A DNA stretch of 64,000 nt from Palsa-465 sp963800475 (GTDB taxonomy: Bacteria > Actinomycetota > Thermoleophilia > Solirubrobacterales > Solirubrobacteraceae), in the NCBI GenBank assembly GCA_963800475.1, contig CAWDAZ010000006.1, positions 310,001-374,000 of the forward strand. Direction: 5' to 3'. The notes under the pieces are model-generated. The model saw only the letters and a program-made list of their open reading frames with translations, searched no databases and was not told where the DNA came from. A program made the translations under genes and the position numbers. Below are positions 43,698-52,468 of the stretch, one piece after another. Each line of letters begins with the position of its first letter. Within the stretch, counting starts at the first letter, position 1.

Positions 43698-44542
43698 GCA
43701 CGCACGCCTACACGGTCGTCGACGTGTTCACCGACGCGCCGCTCGAAGGCAACCCGGTGGCGGTGTTCCACGACGGCACCGGCCTCGACGGCGACACGAT
43801 GCAGCGGACGGCGCGCGAGCTCAACCTCTCGGAAACCGTGTTCGTGCTTCCCGCGGACGACGGCGGCGCGCCGCTCGTGCGGATCTTCACCCCGGTCGCG
43901 GAGCTCCCGTTCGCCGGGCATCCGGTGCTCGGGACGGCATTCGTGCTGGGCGAGCGCTCGGACGCACCAGAGGTGGCGCTCGTGACCGGCGCCGGACGGA
44001 TACCGGTGGCGCTCACCCGCCGGGACTCCGAGGTGGTGTTCGGCGAGATGGATCAGCGAGTGCCGGTTCCCGAACCGTTCGCGCGCGAGCAGGAGCTGCT
44101 GCGGGCGCTCGGCGTCGAGCGCTCCGGGCTGCCGATCGAGGCCTACCGCAACGGTCCCACGCACGTGTATGTCGCGCTCTCCTCCGAGCAGCAGGTCGCG
44201 GGTGTTCGGCCCGACATGGCCGCGCTCGAAGACCTGGGCGAAGGACTCGGGTTCAACTGCTTCGCGGCCACAGGCGCCCGCGTCAAGACGCGGATGTTCT
44301 CGCCCGCGCTCGGGGTCGCCGAGGACCCGGCGACCGGCTCGGCCGCCGGCCCGCTCGCGCTCCACCTCGCGCGCCACGGGAGGACCGCGTGGGGGGAGCG
44401 GATCGAGATCCGGCAGGGCCAGGAGATCGGCCGCCCGTCGGTGCTGCACGCGCGCGTCGAGGGGAGCTTGGACGAGGTCAAGCGCGTGGTCGTGGGCGGC
44501 GAGGCGGTGATCGTCGCGCGCGGCCAGTACCGGCTCGATTAG
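43694..44542 (+). CDS. PhzF-family isomerase/epimerase
   Basis: A 282-residue protein with the duplicated diaminopimelate-epimerase-like fold. The catalytic Glu47 is in NLSETVFV, and EDPATGSAAGPLALHLARHG is the family signature. Most PhzF relatives are isomerases of unknown substrate, not phenazine enzymes; no other phenazine gene is near. Translationally coupled to DUF1697 by a 4-base overlap. Confidence 0.92.
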   Translation: MSTHAYTVVDVFTDAPLEGNPVAVFHDGTGLDGDTMQRTARELNLSETVFVLPADDGGAPLVRIFTPVAELPFAGHPVLGTAFVLGERSDAPEVALVTGAGRIPVALTRRDSEVVFGEMDQRVPVPEPFAREQELLRALGVERSGLPIEAYRNGPTHVYVALSSEQQVAGVRPDMAALEDLGEGLGFNCFAATGARVKTRMFSPALGVAEDPATGSAAGPLALHLARHGRTAWGERIEIRQGQEIGRPSVLHARVEGSLDEVKRVVVGGEAVIVARGQYRLD

Positions 44543-44551
44543 GCTAGGCCG

Positions 44552-46531
44552 ATGTCGGCAACCGGAGCGTCGGCGCTGAAGCTGAACACACGGCAGCGCC
44601 GGGCGCTCGAGGACATCTGCAACGCGTTCTGCCCGTCCGGTGACGGGCTGCCGAGCGCCGCCGAGCTGGGCGTGCCCGACGCGATCGCCGAGGCGGTCGG
44701 GAACAACCCCCGCGCGTCCGAGCGCCGGCAGCTGGCCGCGCTGCTCGCAGCCTGGAACAGCCCGGTGCTGGGGCCGCTCGGCGGCGTCGGCTTCAAGGGC
44801 TTCGGAGAGCTTCCGGCACGCGACCGCGAACGCGCGCTGCTCGCGTGGGGCGACTCGCGGCTTGCTCAGCGCCGCGCGGTGTTCCAGGCGCTGCGCAAGG
44901 CGGCGCTGCTGTTCTATTACATGCTCCCCGGGCCGGGCGGCGCGCGGAACCCTGCCTGGGACGCGATCGGTTACGCCGGCCCGCTCGGGCCGCTCGAGGG
45001 GGCGCCGCCTAGGCCGCTCACCATCACCGAGCCGGGCCCGGACGGAAGGCTCGACTGCGACGTGGTGATCGTCGGCTCGGGGGCCGGCGGGGGCGCCGCC
45101 GCGGGCGTGCTGGCCGGCGCCGGACTGGATGTGATCGTCGTCGAGGCGGGCGACTACTTCGACGACCGGGATTTCGAGGGCTCGGAGCTGGGCGCATTCA
45201 CGCGCTTCTACATGGCCGCGCCGTCCGCGACCCACGACCAGAGCGTCGCGCTGCTGGCCGGGTCGTGCCTCGGCGGCGGCACCGTCGTCAACTACACGAC
45301 CTCGTTCAGGACCCCCGACGAAGTGCGCGCTGAGTGGGCTGCACAGGGAGTCCCGGCGTTCACGACCGAGGCGTACACCGCGAGCCTCGACGCGGTCTGC
45401 GACCGACTCGGTGTCAACCAGGAGTACAACGACCCCTCGACCCGCGAGCAGAAGCTCCGCGCCGGCTGCACCGCGCTCGGATGGCACATCGACGCGATGC
45501 CGCGCGGGGTCCGCGAGTGCGCGATGGGCAAGGAGTGCGGTTACTGCGGCCTCGGCTGCCGCGTCGGCGCCAAGCAGTCGGTCACCAAGACCTGGCTGGC
45601 CGACGCCAACCGGACCGGCACGCGGCTCGTGATCAACACGAAGGTCGACCGGGTGATCGTCGAGGGCGGCGCCGCGCGCGGGATCGCCGGCTGGGCCGCC
45701 GGCGGGCGCCCGCTCACGATCCGCTCGCGCGCGGTGATCGTCTCGTGCGGGGCGATCCACACCCCGGCGCTGCTCAAGCGCTCGGGCCTCCAGAACCCGA
45801 ACATCGGCAAGCACCTCAGGCTCCATCCCGCGACGGCGGTGTTCGGCATCTTCGACGAGGAGCTGAAGCCGTGGGAGGGGGTGATGCAGGCGCTCTACTC
45901 CGACCAGCACCGCGACCTGCACGGCGGCTATGGGCTCAAGTACGAGACGGCCGCCAACCACCCGCACATCTTCATCCCGTTCAGCCCCTGGCGCGGGGGG
46001 CGCGACCACTACGCGCTGATGCAGGCAATGTCCCACAGCACGCCGATCGGGGTGCTGCTCCGCGACCGCGATGGCGGGGAGGTGCGGGTGGGGCGCGACG
46101 GTGAGCCCGTAGTCCGCTACAAACTCTCGGCGTTCGACACCGCCCACCTCCGGACCGGGATCGACGGCGCCGCGCAGATCCTCGAGGCGGCCGGCGCGCG
46201 GCGGATCTTCTCCTCCCACGCGAAATGGGTGTCGTACGACCCCGGGCGCGGCAACGGGGCCGGGCGTGCGCGGTTCATGGCGGACGCGGACGCGGCCGGC
46301 TACGGCGCCGCCCAGGTCATGCTCGGCTCGTTCCACATCATGGGCAGCGCGAGGATGGGCGGCTCGCCCGCCACCTCGGCGTGCGATCCGACCGCCCAGA
46401 CGTGGGACGTCCGCGACCTGTACGTGATGGACGGCTCGAGCTTCCCGACCGCATCGGGGGTCAATCCGCAGATCTCGATTCAGGCGGTCGCGCACATGAG
46501 CGCGCGGGGGCTTTCCGAGCGCCTCGTGTGA
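44552..46531 (+). CDS. GMC-family FAD oxidoreductase
   Basis: A 659-residue flavoenzyme. The FAD-binding Rossmann motif CDVVIVGSGAGGGAAAGVLAGAG begins at about residue 169, unusually late, after a 160-residue N-terminal helical domain of the gluconate-2-dehydrogenase-subunit-3 or long-chain alcohol oxidase type (RALEDICNAFCPSGDG). The C-terminal VMDGSSFPTASGVNPQISIQAVAHMSARG is the GMC_oxred_C block. Probably a long-chain alcohol or sterol oxidase. A TAGGCT hexamer lies 6 nt before the ATG. Confidence 0.9.
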   Translation: MSATGASALKLNTRQRRALEDICNAFCPSGDGLPSAAELGVPDAIAEAVGNNPRASERRQLAALLAAWNSPVLGPLGGVGFKGFGELPARDRERALLAWGDSRLAQRRAVFQALRKAALLFYYMLPGPGGARNPAWDAIGYAGPLGPLEGAPPRPLTITEPGPDGRLDCDVVIVGSGAGGGAAAGVLAGAGLDVIVVEAGDYFDDRDFEGSELGAFTRFYMAAPSATHDQSVALLAGSCLGGGTVVNYTTSFRTPDEVRAEWAAQGVPAFTTEAYTASLDAVCDRLGVNQEYNDPSTREQKLRAGCTALGWHIDAMPRGVRECAMGKECGYCGLGCRVGAKQSVTKTWLADANRTGTRLVINTKVDRVIVEGGAARGIAGWAAGGRPLTIRSRAVIVSCGAIHTPALLKRSGLQNPNIGKHLRLHPATAVFGIFDEELKPWEGVMQALYSDQHRDLHGGYGLKYETAANHPHIFIPFSPWRGGRDHYALMQAMSHSTPIGVLLRDRDGGEVRVGRDGEPVVRYKLSAFDTAHLRTGIDGAAQILEAAGARRIFSSHAKWVSYDPGRGNGAGRARFMADADAAGYGAAQVMLGSFHIMGSARMGGSPATSACDPTAQTWDVRDLYVMDGSSFPTASGVNPQISIQAVAHMSARGLSERLV

Positions 46532-46586
46532 GCAGGTTCACCGGCCCGCCTCGGGCCCGGACCGCCCCGGCGGGTAACGTGAAGGG

Positions 46587-47558
46587 GTGCCACTTTCGCC
46601 CCTCGAGCCAGGGTCCCACATCCGGTCCCAGCGCCGCCGCTCACTCGCCGAACGCCGGCGCCGAGCCCGTCGCCGCGGGCAGATCCGACTGGCGGCGCTG
46701 CTCGCCGTGGTCGTCGTGGTGGTGGTGCTGGTCGTAGTCGCGACTTCGAGCGGCACAGGAACGAAGCCCGGACACCAGGCGGCCAGGACGAGCCCGTCCC
46801 CACCGGCCGGCACGACGACCGACGCGCCGAAGCGCCTCAGGCCGAAGCCGAAGCCCGATGCCGGCCCGCAGCTTCCGGCCGCCGACACCGCGGCGATCGA
46901 TCGGGTGCTCGCCTACACGCCGTTCATCACCGCCGGACTCCCGCGCCACCGCGTGGTCGCGCTGACGTTCGACGACGGCCCGAGCCCCTACACGGCCGCG
47001 ATCATCAACCAGCTCGCGCGGATGCACGTGCCGGCGACGTTCTTCGTGGTCGGCCAGCAGCTCACAGACTTCTCGTCGGGGTTGCGCGACGAGCTCCGGC
47101 ACGGGTTCGCGATCGGGGATCACACCGAGAACCATGCGTTCATGACCCAGCTGTCGGCGGCTTCGCAGTACAAGCAGATCCACGACGACGCGGTGCGGAT
47201 CACGCGGCTCGGCGCCCCGTTTCCGCGGCTCTACCGCCCGCCGTACGGCACCTACAACGCGACCACGCTGGCCGTGATCAAGCGGCTGAAGATGCTGATG
47301 GCGCTGTGGGCGGTCGACACCCGCGACTGGACCCGCCCCGGGACGGCCGCGATCGTGAGAACCGCGCTGTCCGAGGTTCGGCCCGGCGCGGTGATCCTGA
47401 TGCACGACGGCGGCGGCGACCGCAGCGAGACGGTCGCGGCGCTGCCGGCGCTCATCAACGCGCTGCGTCGGCGACACTACTCGTTCGCGACCGTGCCGCA
47501 ACTGCTGCGGGTGGATCCGCCGCCGCGCGGGCAGCGGCTTCCGCACGTCGCGGAGTAG
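46587..47558 (+). CDS. Membrane-anchored polysaccharide deacetylase (NodB family)
   Basis: A 323-residue CE4 deacetylase. A basic N-terminus and one membrane helix (about residues 34-55, LAALLAVVVVVVVLVVVA) lead to a Pro/Lys linker and the NodB domain: ALTFDDGPSPYTAAI (Asp pair), GDHTENHAF (zinc His pair) and RLYRPPYGTYNA. It probably removes N-acetyl groups from peptidoglycan or another wall polymer. GTG start with a TAACGT hexamer 6 nt upstream. Confidence 0.93.
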   Translation: MPLSPLEPGSHIRSQRRRSLAERRRRARRRGQIRLAALLAVVVVVVVLVVVATSSGTGTKPGHQAARTSPSPPAGTTTDAPKRLRPKPKPDAGPQLPAADTAAIDRVLAYTPFITAGLPRHRVVALTFDDGPSPYTAAIINQLARMHVPATFFVVGQQLTDFSSGLRDELRHGFAIGDHTENHAFMTQLSAASQYKQIHDDAVRITRLGAPFPRLYRPPYGTYNATTLAVIKRLKMLMALWAVDTRDWTRPGTAAIVRTALSEVRPGAVILMHDGGGDRSETVAALPALINALRRRHYSFATVPQLLRVDPPPRGQRLPHVAE

Positions 47559-47659
47559 TACCCGCCACGCCGCTTCCCTCGGCTGCAGGCTGCTTGCCCG
47601 GCCAGGACGGCGATGAAATACTCGCGTCACCGAGATCCCAGCGTGTCCCGGAGGTGACC

Positions 47660-48127
47660 ATGGCAGAGCCGGCCAACGTCCTCGTCGTCGCCCACCAGAC
47701 CGCGGCGACCGCTCCACTCCTGGATGCTGTCGCGCAGCGGGCCGCGCGATCCCCTGCCAAGTTTCATCTCGTCGTCCCGAGCCGTCCGCACGGGCTCGAC
47801 AAGATGATGGACCCCGCCGACCACGGGTGGGATGAGGCGAGGCGGGCGATGGAGGAGGCGCTCCCGAAGCTGTCGACCGCCGCCGGACAGGAGGTGACCG
47901 GCGAGGTCGGCGACGCGGAGCCGCTGATGGCGATCCAGGATGCGCTCACCCGCGGGCACTACGACGAGATCATCATCTCGACGCTGCCGCTCGGGATCTC
48001 GCGCTGGCTGCACCTCGATGTGATCAGCAAGGCGCGCGCCCTCGGGCCCCCGATCACGCACGTGCTCGCGCCCGGCGGTGGCGAGCCGGCTGCGGCCGGC
48101 CACGAGGAGGCGCCCGCGGGCGTATAG
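47660..48127 (+). CDS. Small Rossmann-like (universal-stress-type) protein
   Basis: A 155-residue alpha/beta protein: NVLVVAHQTAATAPLLDAVAQRA, KFHLVVPSRP, GHYDEIIISTLPLGISRWLHLDVISKA. This resembles the nucleotide-binding UspA fold but lacks the usual G-x2-G-x9-G(S/T) loop. A GGAGG ribosome site precedes the ATG by 4-5 nt. Role unknown. The FAH gene begins 11 bases after it. Confidence 0.75.
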   Translation: MAEPANVLVVAHQTAATAPLLDAVAQRAARSPAKFHLVVPSRPHGLDKMMDPADHGWDEARRAMEEALPKLSTAAGQEVTGEVGDAEPLMAIQDALTRGHYDEIIISTLPLGISRWLHLDVISKARALGPPITHVLAPGGGEPAAAGHEEAPAGV

Positions 48128-48138
48128 GCTCCCGCCGC

Positions 48139-48924
48139 GTGAAGCTCGCGACGTTCAAGGCTCCGGGGAGCGGGGACCCGTTCGCGGGCCTCGTCGAAGA
48201 CGACCGGATCGTCTCACTCGAGGACGACCAGCGCGTCGTCGACGTCCTCGCCGGCCAGGCGGTGAGGCGTGCGGGGGTCGAGTGGTCGCTCGACGAGGTC
48301 GAGCTGCTCGCCCCGATCCCCGAGCCCGGGACGATCTACGCGATCGGCCTCAATTACGCCAGGCACATCGAGGAGACCGGCGGCCAGAAGCCCGACACGC
48401 CGATCGTGTTCGTCAAGGTCCGCGGCTCGGTCGCCCCACCGGGAGGGCCGATCGTGTGCCCCGAGGTGGTGCGCCGGCTCGACTACGAGGGCGAGCTGAC
48501 GATCGTGATCGGCGAGGGTGGCAGGATCGCTGGGTACTGCGTCGCCGACGACGTCACCGCTCGCGATCTGCAGGGCCGGGAGCCACAGTGGACGCGCGCG
48601 AAGGGCGCCGACACGTTCTGTCCGTTCGGGCCCTGGGTGACGACCGCCGACGAGGTGCCCGACCCGCACGCGCTGACGCTGCGGACGTGGGTCAACGGCG
48701 AGCTCCGCCAGGACTCGAGCACCTCCGATCTGATCTTCGGCTGCCCCGAGCTGGTCGAGTTCATCGGTCAGACCTGCACCTTGGTGCCCGGGGACCTGAT
48801 CCTGACCGGAACGCCATCCGGGGTCGGGATGGGGCTCGAGGGCGGGCCCAAATTCCTGCAGTCCGGCGACACGGTCCGGATCGAGATCGAGCGCCTGGGC
48901 TCGATCGAGCACGCGGTCGCGTAG
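48139..48924 (+). CDS. Fumarylacetoacetate hydrolase family protein
   Basis: A 261-residue FAH-fold enzyme. Metal ligands lie in DYEGELTIVIGE and the VADDVTARDLQ block; SSDLIFGCPELVEFIGQ and ILTGTPSGVGMGLEGGPKFLQSGD are family signatures. Members hydrolyse or decarboxylate beta-diketo acids (for example 5-oxopent-3-ene-1,2,5-tricarboxylate). GTG start, TAGGCT hexamer 8 nt upstream. Confidence 0.93.
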   Translation: MKLATFKAPGSGDPFAGLVEDDRIVSLEDDQRVVDVLAGQAVRRAGVEWSLDEVELLAPIPEPGTIYAIGLNYARHIEETGGQKPDTPIVFVKVRGSVAPPGGPIVCPEVVRRLDYEGELTIVIGEGGRIAGYCVADDVTARDLQGREPQWTRAKGADTFCPFGPWVTTADEVPDPHALTLRTWVNGELRQDSSTSDLIFGCPELVEFIGQTCTLVPGDLILTGTPSGVGMGLEGGPKFLQSGDTVRIEIERLGSIEHAVA

Positions 48925-49010
48925 CGGCGGCCGGCGGGCGACCCCGCGAGCGGCGGCCGGCGGGCGACCCCGCGAGCGGCGGCCGGCGGGCGACCCCGCG
49001 AGCGGCGGCC
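48924..49010. repeat. 26-bp tandem repeat between convergent genes
   Basis: Three exact units of GCGGCGGCCGGCGGGCGACC plus CCGCGA (48924-48949, 48950-48975, 48976-49001) and a partial fourth. The first unit begins at the last base of the FAH stop codon and the block ends at the stop of the opposite secreted-protein gene. The period is the same as the unrelated block at 33316-33408. Confidence 0.9.
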
Positions 49011-50842
49011 TAGCGCCGCTTCGAGCGCCGCTTGGTCCGGTGGCGCTTGGTCTTCTTGGCCTTGCGCCTGTGAGCGGCCTTCGGCTTGGTGGTCCGGTGG
49101 TGCGCCGGCGTCCCCGCGTGCGGCGCGCGCCGTGGGGTGCTGCCCGGGCCCGATAGGGGGCCCGTGGGAGCGGGCGCGGGCGCGCCGGAACTGCTCGACG
49201 TGCTGGACGGGGCGGTGGCGCTCACCGGTGAGGTTGCCGTCGACTGCACGGTCGGACTGCTCCCGGCGGGATTGGCCGCGTACTCGAGCACCGCCAGCGT
49301 GTGGCCCACGTCGCCCGCCGTGGGGGTGTACGTGGCCGACGTCGCGCCGTCGATCGCGATGCAGTTCTGGCCGCTCGAGTCACACCGCTCCCATTGATAG
49401 ACGTACGAGGTCGGGCTGCCATTCCAGCTTCCGCCTGAGGCCGTCAGCGTCTGGCCGATCGCGGGCGTGCCGCTGATCGACGGACGCGCGGTGGCGGCCG
49501 GCGTGTCGCTCGTCGAGCTGACGCCGTATGACGCCGCGGGGACCGGCGAGTCGGTTCCGGCGCCGGCGCAATAGCCGGTGCCCTGGTTCTCGGCGTTGCT
49601 CCACAGCGACTGGACCGCGAACCGCGTGCCGGCGTTGCCTTGGATGTTGCCGAGCGCGCCCGGGATCGGCTCCGGCGGGCCCTGTGCCGTGAGCTCGTTC
49701 TCCCCGACCCACGCGCACTTGTCGCCGTTCTCGTCGGCGTCGAGGGTGTCGTACCAGCCGCCGTACTCGACGTTCGACTTCGGGTCGAGGTACTCGCCGC
49801 CCGGGTCGGTGATCGTCTCCTCGATCTCGTGTCCGAGCACGATCGAGCTGCCGTCGAGCTTCCCGGCTGCGTCGGTGTTGACGGCGTTCTCGCCGCACAC
49901 GTTGACCCCGCCCGAGTTGATCGCGAGCTGGTAGGGGATGTTGGTGTAGGCGATGTACGGCGGAGTCGAGCCGTCCGGCATCTTCAGGCCGGCGTAGTAG
50001 CTGTTGCCCGGAGCGTTCGGATCGGTGAAGTCGTGGAACGCGCAGTAGCCACTGTTCAGCGCGTTCGGATCGCTGTACGCGGGCGGCTGGATGACCACGA
50101 AATTCGCATCCGCGAGTGCGGTCCCGGTGACCCCGAAGTGCGCGGACGCCCGGAGCGCCTCCTCGGCGAGGTCGTAGAAGGTGTTGGTCGGGCCGGCGGG
50201 GTTGCTCGAGTTGGTCTTCGCGAGCGGCGCGATGTCGTTCGTGTCGTCGACCCAGATCCCGGCCAGCACGTTCTTGTCGTTGCTGATGTTGGTGTTGTTG
50301 CCCTTCGAGTCCGTTTCGTAGAACTGGGAGCTGACGTTGGCCCAGCTGGTGCCGCCCATCTGCTGCGCGAAGTTCGCCATGTACCGGCCGGCACCGTCGG
50401 GATCGCAGTTGAGCGTCGCGGAGATCGAGCCCTCCGAGATGTTCTCGGAGGTGCAGGTCTGCTGCGGAAACGCGCCCGGCTCGCCCCAGCCCCAGTAGAT
50501 CAGGTACTCCTTCGGATGGACCTGGACGTTGCCGCCCCAGTAGGACATGTTCCCGCCCCATGGCATCGACGTCGCGGGGAGCTCGGTGATCCCGCAGTTG
50601 CCGAACGGATAGGGCTCACCAGCGGGCCACTGCGACGGCGGCGGGTACAGCACGCCGTTCTCCGGGCACGGAGGCGCGGGCGGGGTGATGTCCCGGGCCG
50701 ACTCCTGGGCGCGAGCGGACTGCTGGAGCTGCGCCTCCCTCTTGACCGTCGGCATCAGGATCGGATGGGCGGCCGCGGTCCCGGCGGAGCCGAGAGCGCC
50801 GAGGGCCGTCATGACTACCGCTGTGAGGAATCGATTGCGCAC
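49010..50842 (-). CDS. Secreted protein with HE-motif domain and immunoglobulin-like repeat
   Basis: A 610-residue exported protein. Signal peptide at residues 1-25 (GTAAAHP). The main domain (about residues 95-445) has VLGHEIEETITDP at 334-347, where His338-Glu339 could be metal ligands, though Glu replaces the second His of HExxH. Then an Ig-like domain (GTPAIGQTLTASGGSWNGSPTSYVYQWERC, about 460-540) and a Ser/Thr/Pro stretch. The last 30 residues are very basic (about two-thirds Lys, Arg and His), which could bind the wall or DNA. No certain enzymatic role. Confidence 0.8.
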   Translation of the reverse strand: MRNRFLTAVVMTALGALGSAGTAAAHPILMPTVKREAQLQQSARAQESARDITPPAPPCPENGVLYPPPSQWPAGEPYPFGNCGITELPATSMPWGGNMSYWGGNVQVHPKEYLIYWGWGEPGAFPQQTCTSENISEGSISATLNCDPDGAGRYMANFAQQMGGTSWANVSSQFYETDSKGNNTNISNDKNVLAGIWVDDTNDIAPLAKTNSSNPAGPTNTFYDLAEEALRASAHFGVTGTALADANFVVIQPPAYSDPNALNSGYCAFHDFTDPNAPGNSYYAGLKMPDGSTPPYIAYTNIPYQLAINSGGVNVCGENAVNTDAAGKLDGSSIVLGHEIEETITDPGGEYLDPKSNVEYGGWYDTLDADENGDKCAWVGENELTAQGPPEPIPGALGNIQGNAGTRFAVQSLWSNAENQGTGYCAGAGTDSPVPAASYGVSSTSDTPAATARPSISGTPAIGQTLTASGGSWNGSPTSYVYQWERCDSSGQNCIAIDGATSATYTPTAGDVGHTLAVLEYAANPAGSSPTVQSTATSPVSATAPSSTSSSSGAPAPAPTGPLSGPGSTPRRAPHAGTPAHHRTTKPKAAHRRKAKKTKRHRTKRRSKRR

Positions 50843-50894
50843 GCTTGACCTCCGCTGTCATCACAACAACGAGCGCTGTGCGCGGAACTTGCAG

Positions 50895-51476
50895 TTAGTG
50901 GTGCTCGATCACGCGATCGATCAGCCCGTACTCGACGGCTTCGTGGGGCTTGAAGAAGCGGTCGCGCTCCATGTCGCGGTGGACCTCGTCGAACGGCCGG
51001 CCGGTGTGCTCCGCGTAGATCTCGTCGACCCGGCGGCGGATGTTGAGGATCTCCTGCGCGTGGATCTCGATGTCGGTCGCCTGCCCCTCGAACCCGGCCG
51101 ACGGCTGGTGGATCAGGATCTGGCTGTTGGGGAGCGAGAAGCGCTTGCCCTTCGCGCCGCCGGTCAACAGCAATGAGCCCATCGACATCGCCACGCCGAC
51201 GCAGAGCGTCTGGATCTCGGGCTTGATGAACTGCATCGTGTCGTAGATCGCCAGGCCCGAGTAGATCGACCCGCCCGGGCTGTTGATGTACAGCGAGATG
51301 TCCTTGTCGGGGTCCTCGGACTCGAGGTGCAGGAGCTGGGCGACGACCAGGTTGGCGATCGTGTCGTCGATCGGCGTGCCGAGGAAGATGATGCGGTCGT
51401 TCAGCAGGCGGCTGTAGATGTCGAATTCCCGCTCGCCGCGCGCGGTCCGCTCGATGACCATCGGAATCAGGGGCAT
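50895..51476 (-). CDS. clpP: ATP-dependent Clp protease proteolytic subunit
   Basis: A 193-residue ClpP. The triad is Ser98 (VAMSMGSLL), His123 (ILIHQP) and Asp172 (MERDRFF), exactly the canonical numbering. SLYINSPGGSIYSGLAIYDT forms the substrate and oxyanion strands. It degrades unfolded and tagged proteins with ClpX or ClpC. It follows the alcohol dehydrogenase gene by 4 bases, an odd partner. No second clpP is adjacent, unlike the clpP1P2 pairs of many actinobacteria. Confidence 0.96.
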   Translation of the reverse strand: MPLIPMVIERTARGEREFDIYSRLLNDRIIFLGTPIDDTIANLVVAQLLHLESEDPDKDISLYINSPGGSIYSGLAIYDTMQFIKPEIQTLCVGVAMSMGSLLLTGGAKGKRFSLPNSQILIHQPSAGFEGQATDIEIHAQEILNIRRRVDEIYAEHTGRPFDEVHRDMERDRFFKPHEAVEYGLIDRVIEHH

Positions 51477-51480
51477 GGCC

Positions 51481-52440
51481 TCAGCCTAGTACGCGGATCA
51501 CGGCCGTACCTTCGAACCGCCCGGCGCGGAGGTCCGCGAGCGCCTGCTCGGCCTGGTCGAGCTCATAGATCGAGACGGTCGTCCGGATCGGGACCTTCGG
51601 GGCGAGCTCGAGCAGCTCATAGCCGTCGGCTCGGGTCAGGTTGGCCACCGACCGGACTTTGCGTTCTTTGTAGAGCAGCTCGTATGGAAACGACGGGATG
51701 TCAGTCATGTAGATGCCGGCGCAGACGACGACGCCGTCGGGCGCGAGCACGCTCAGCGCCTGCGGGACGAGCTCGCCGGCGGACGCGAAGATGATCGCGC
51801 CGTCGAGTTCCTCGGGCGGCGCCTCGTCGCTCCCTCCCGCCCAGGACGCCCCGACGCTGCTCGCAAACTCCTGCGTCTTGGTGTCGCCCGGGCGGGTGAA
51901 CGCGAACACGCTGCGGCCCTGGAACACCGCGACCTGGCAGATCTGGTGGGCGGCCGAACCGAACCCGTACAGACCGAGGCGCTCGGCGTCGCCGGTGAGC
52001 GTCAGCGCGCGGTAGCCGATCAGCCCGCCGCACAACAACGGCGCGAGTTGCTCGTCGGGGTACTCGTCGGGGAGCGGCAGGCAGAAGCGCTCGTCGGCCA
52101 CCGCCAGCTCCGCGTAGCCGCCGTCGATGTCACGGCCCGTGAACTTGGCGTTCAGGCAGAGGTTCTCGCGCTCGGTCCTGCAGTACCGGCAGCTGCCGTC
52201 GGTCCACCCGAGCCACGGCACGCCGACGCGGCGCCCGTCCTCGGTCGTCGCGACGATCTGGTGGCCGAGCACGACCGGCAGCTTGGTCGCCTCGATCTCG
52301 TGATCGCGGAGGTGCAGGTCGGTTCGGCACACGGCGCACGCGTGGATCCTGAGCAGCAGCTGGCCGGGACCCGGCTCCGGATCCCGGACCGTCGTGACCT
52401 GCAACTGCTCGCCCTGATGCTTCAATACCGCCGCGCGCAT
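51481..52440 (-). CDS. Zinc-dependent alcohol dehydrogenase (MDR family)
   Basis: A 319-residue medium-chain dehydrogenase. Catalytic zinc ligands: Cys in HACAVCRTDLHLRDH, and GHQ-type His-Glu block. The structural-zinc loop DGSCRYCRTERENLC keeps three of the usual four Cys; the first is replaced by Asp. The nucleotide site is LGLYGFGSAAHQICQVA. ATG 52440 is chosen because homology begins at MRAAVLK; a TAGCGT hexamer lies 8 nt upstream. It is divergent from pgsA and upstream of clpP. Confidence 0.92.
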   Translation of the reverse strand: MRAAVLKHQGEQLQVTTVRDPEPGPGQLLLRIHACAVCRTDLHLRDHEIEATKLPVVLGHQIVATTEDGRRVGVPWLGWTDGSCRYCRTERENLCLNAKFTGRDIDGGYAELAVADERFCLPLPDEYPDEQLAPLLCGGLIGYRALTLTGDAERLGLYGFGSAAHQICQVAVFQGRSVFAFTRPGDTKTQEFASSVGASWAGGSDEAPPEELDGAIIFASAGELVPQALSVLAPDGVVVCAGIYMTDIPSFPYELLYKERKVRSVANLTRADGYELLELAPKVPIRTTVSIYELDQAEQALADLRAGRFEGTAVIRVLG

Positions 52441-52448
52441 CGATGCGC

Positions 52449-52458
52449 ACGCTAGCGT
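52449..52458. promoter_or_regulatory. Palindromic bidirectional -10 element (alcohol dehydrogenase / pgsA)
   Basis: ACGCTAGCGT is a perfect 10-bp palindrome in the 28-base gap between two divergent start codons. Read on either strand it gives TAGCGT, 8 nt before the alcohol dehydrogenase ATG and 10 nt before the pgsA ATG. It therefore offers overlapping -10 hexamers for both genes. Confidence 0.6.
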
Positions 52459-52468
52459 TTCGCTCCCG

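Noticed and set aside
43694..44542. Phenazine biosynthesis gene cluster
   Set aside because: Only the PhzF-family protein is present; this family is widespread without phenazine pathways.
43463..46495. A 1010-codon open frame on the minus strand under DUF1697, phzF and the GMC oxidoreductase
   Set aside because: Long only because of high GC; the plus-strand genes carry family signatures and are translationally coupled.
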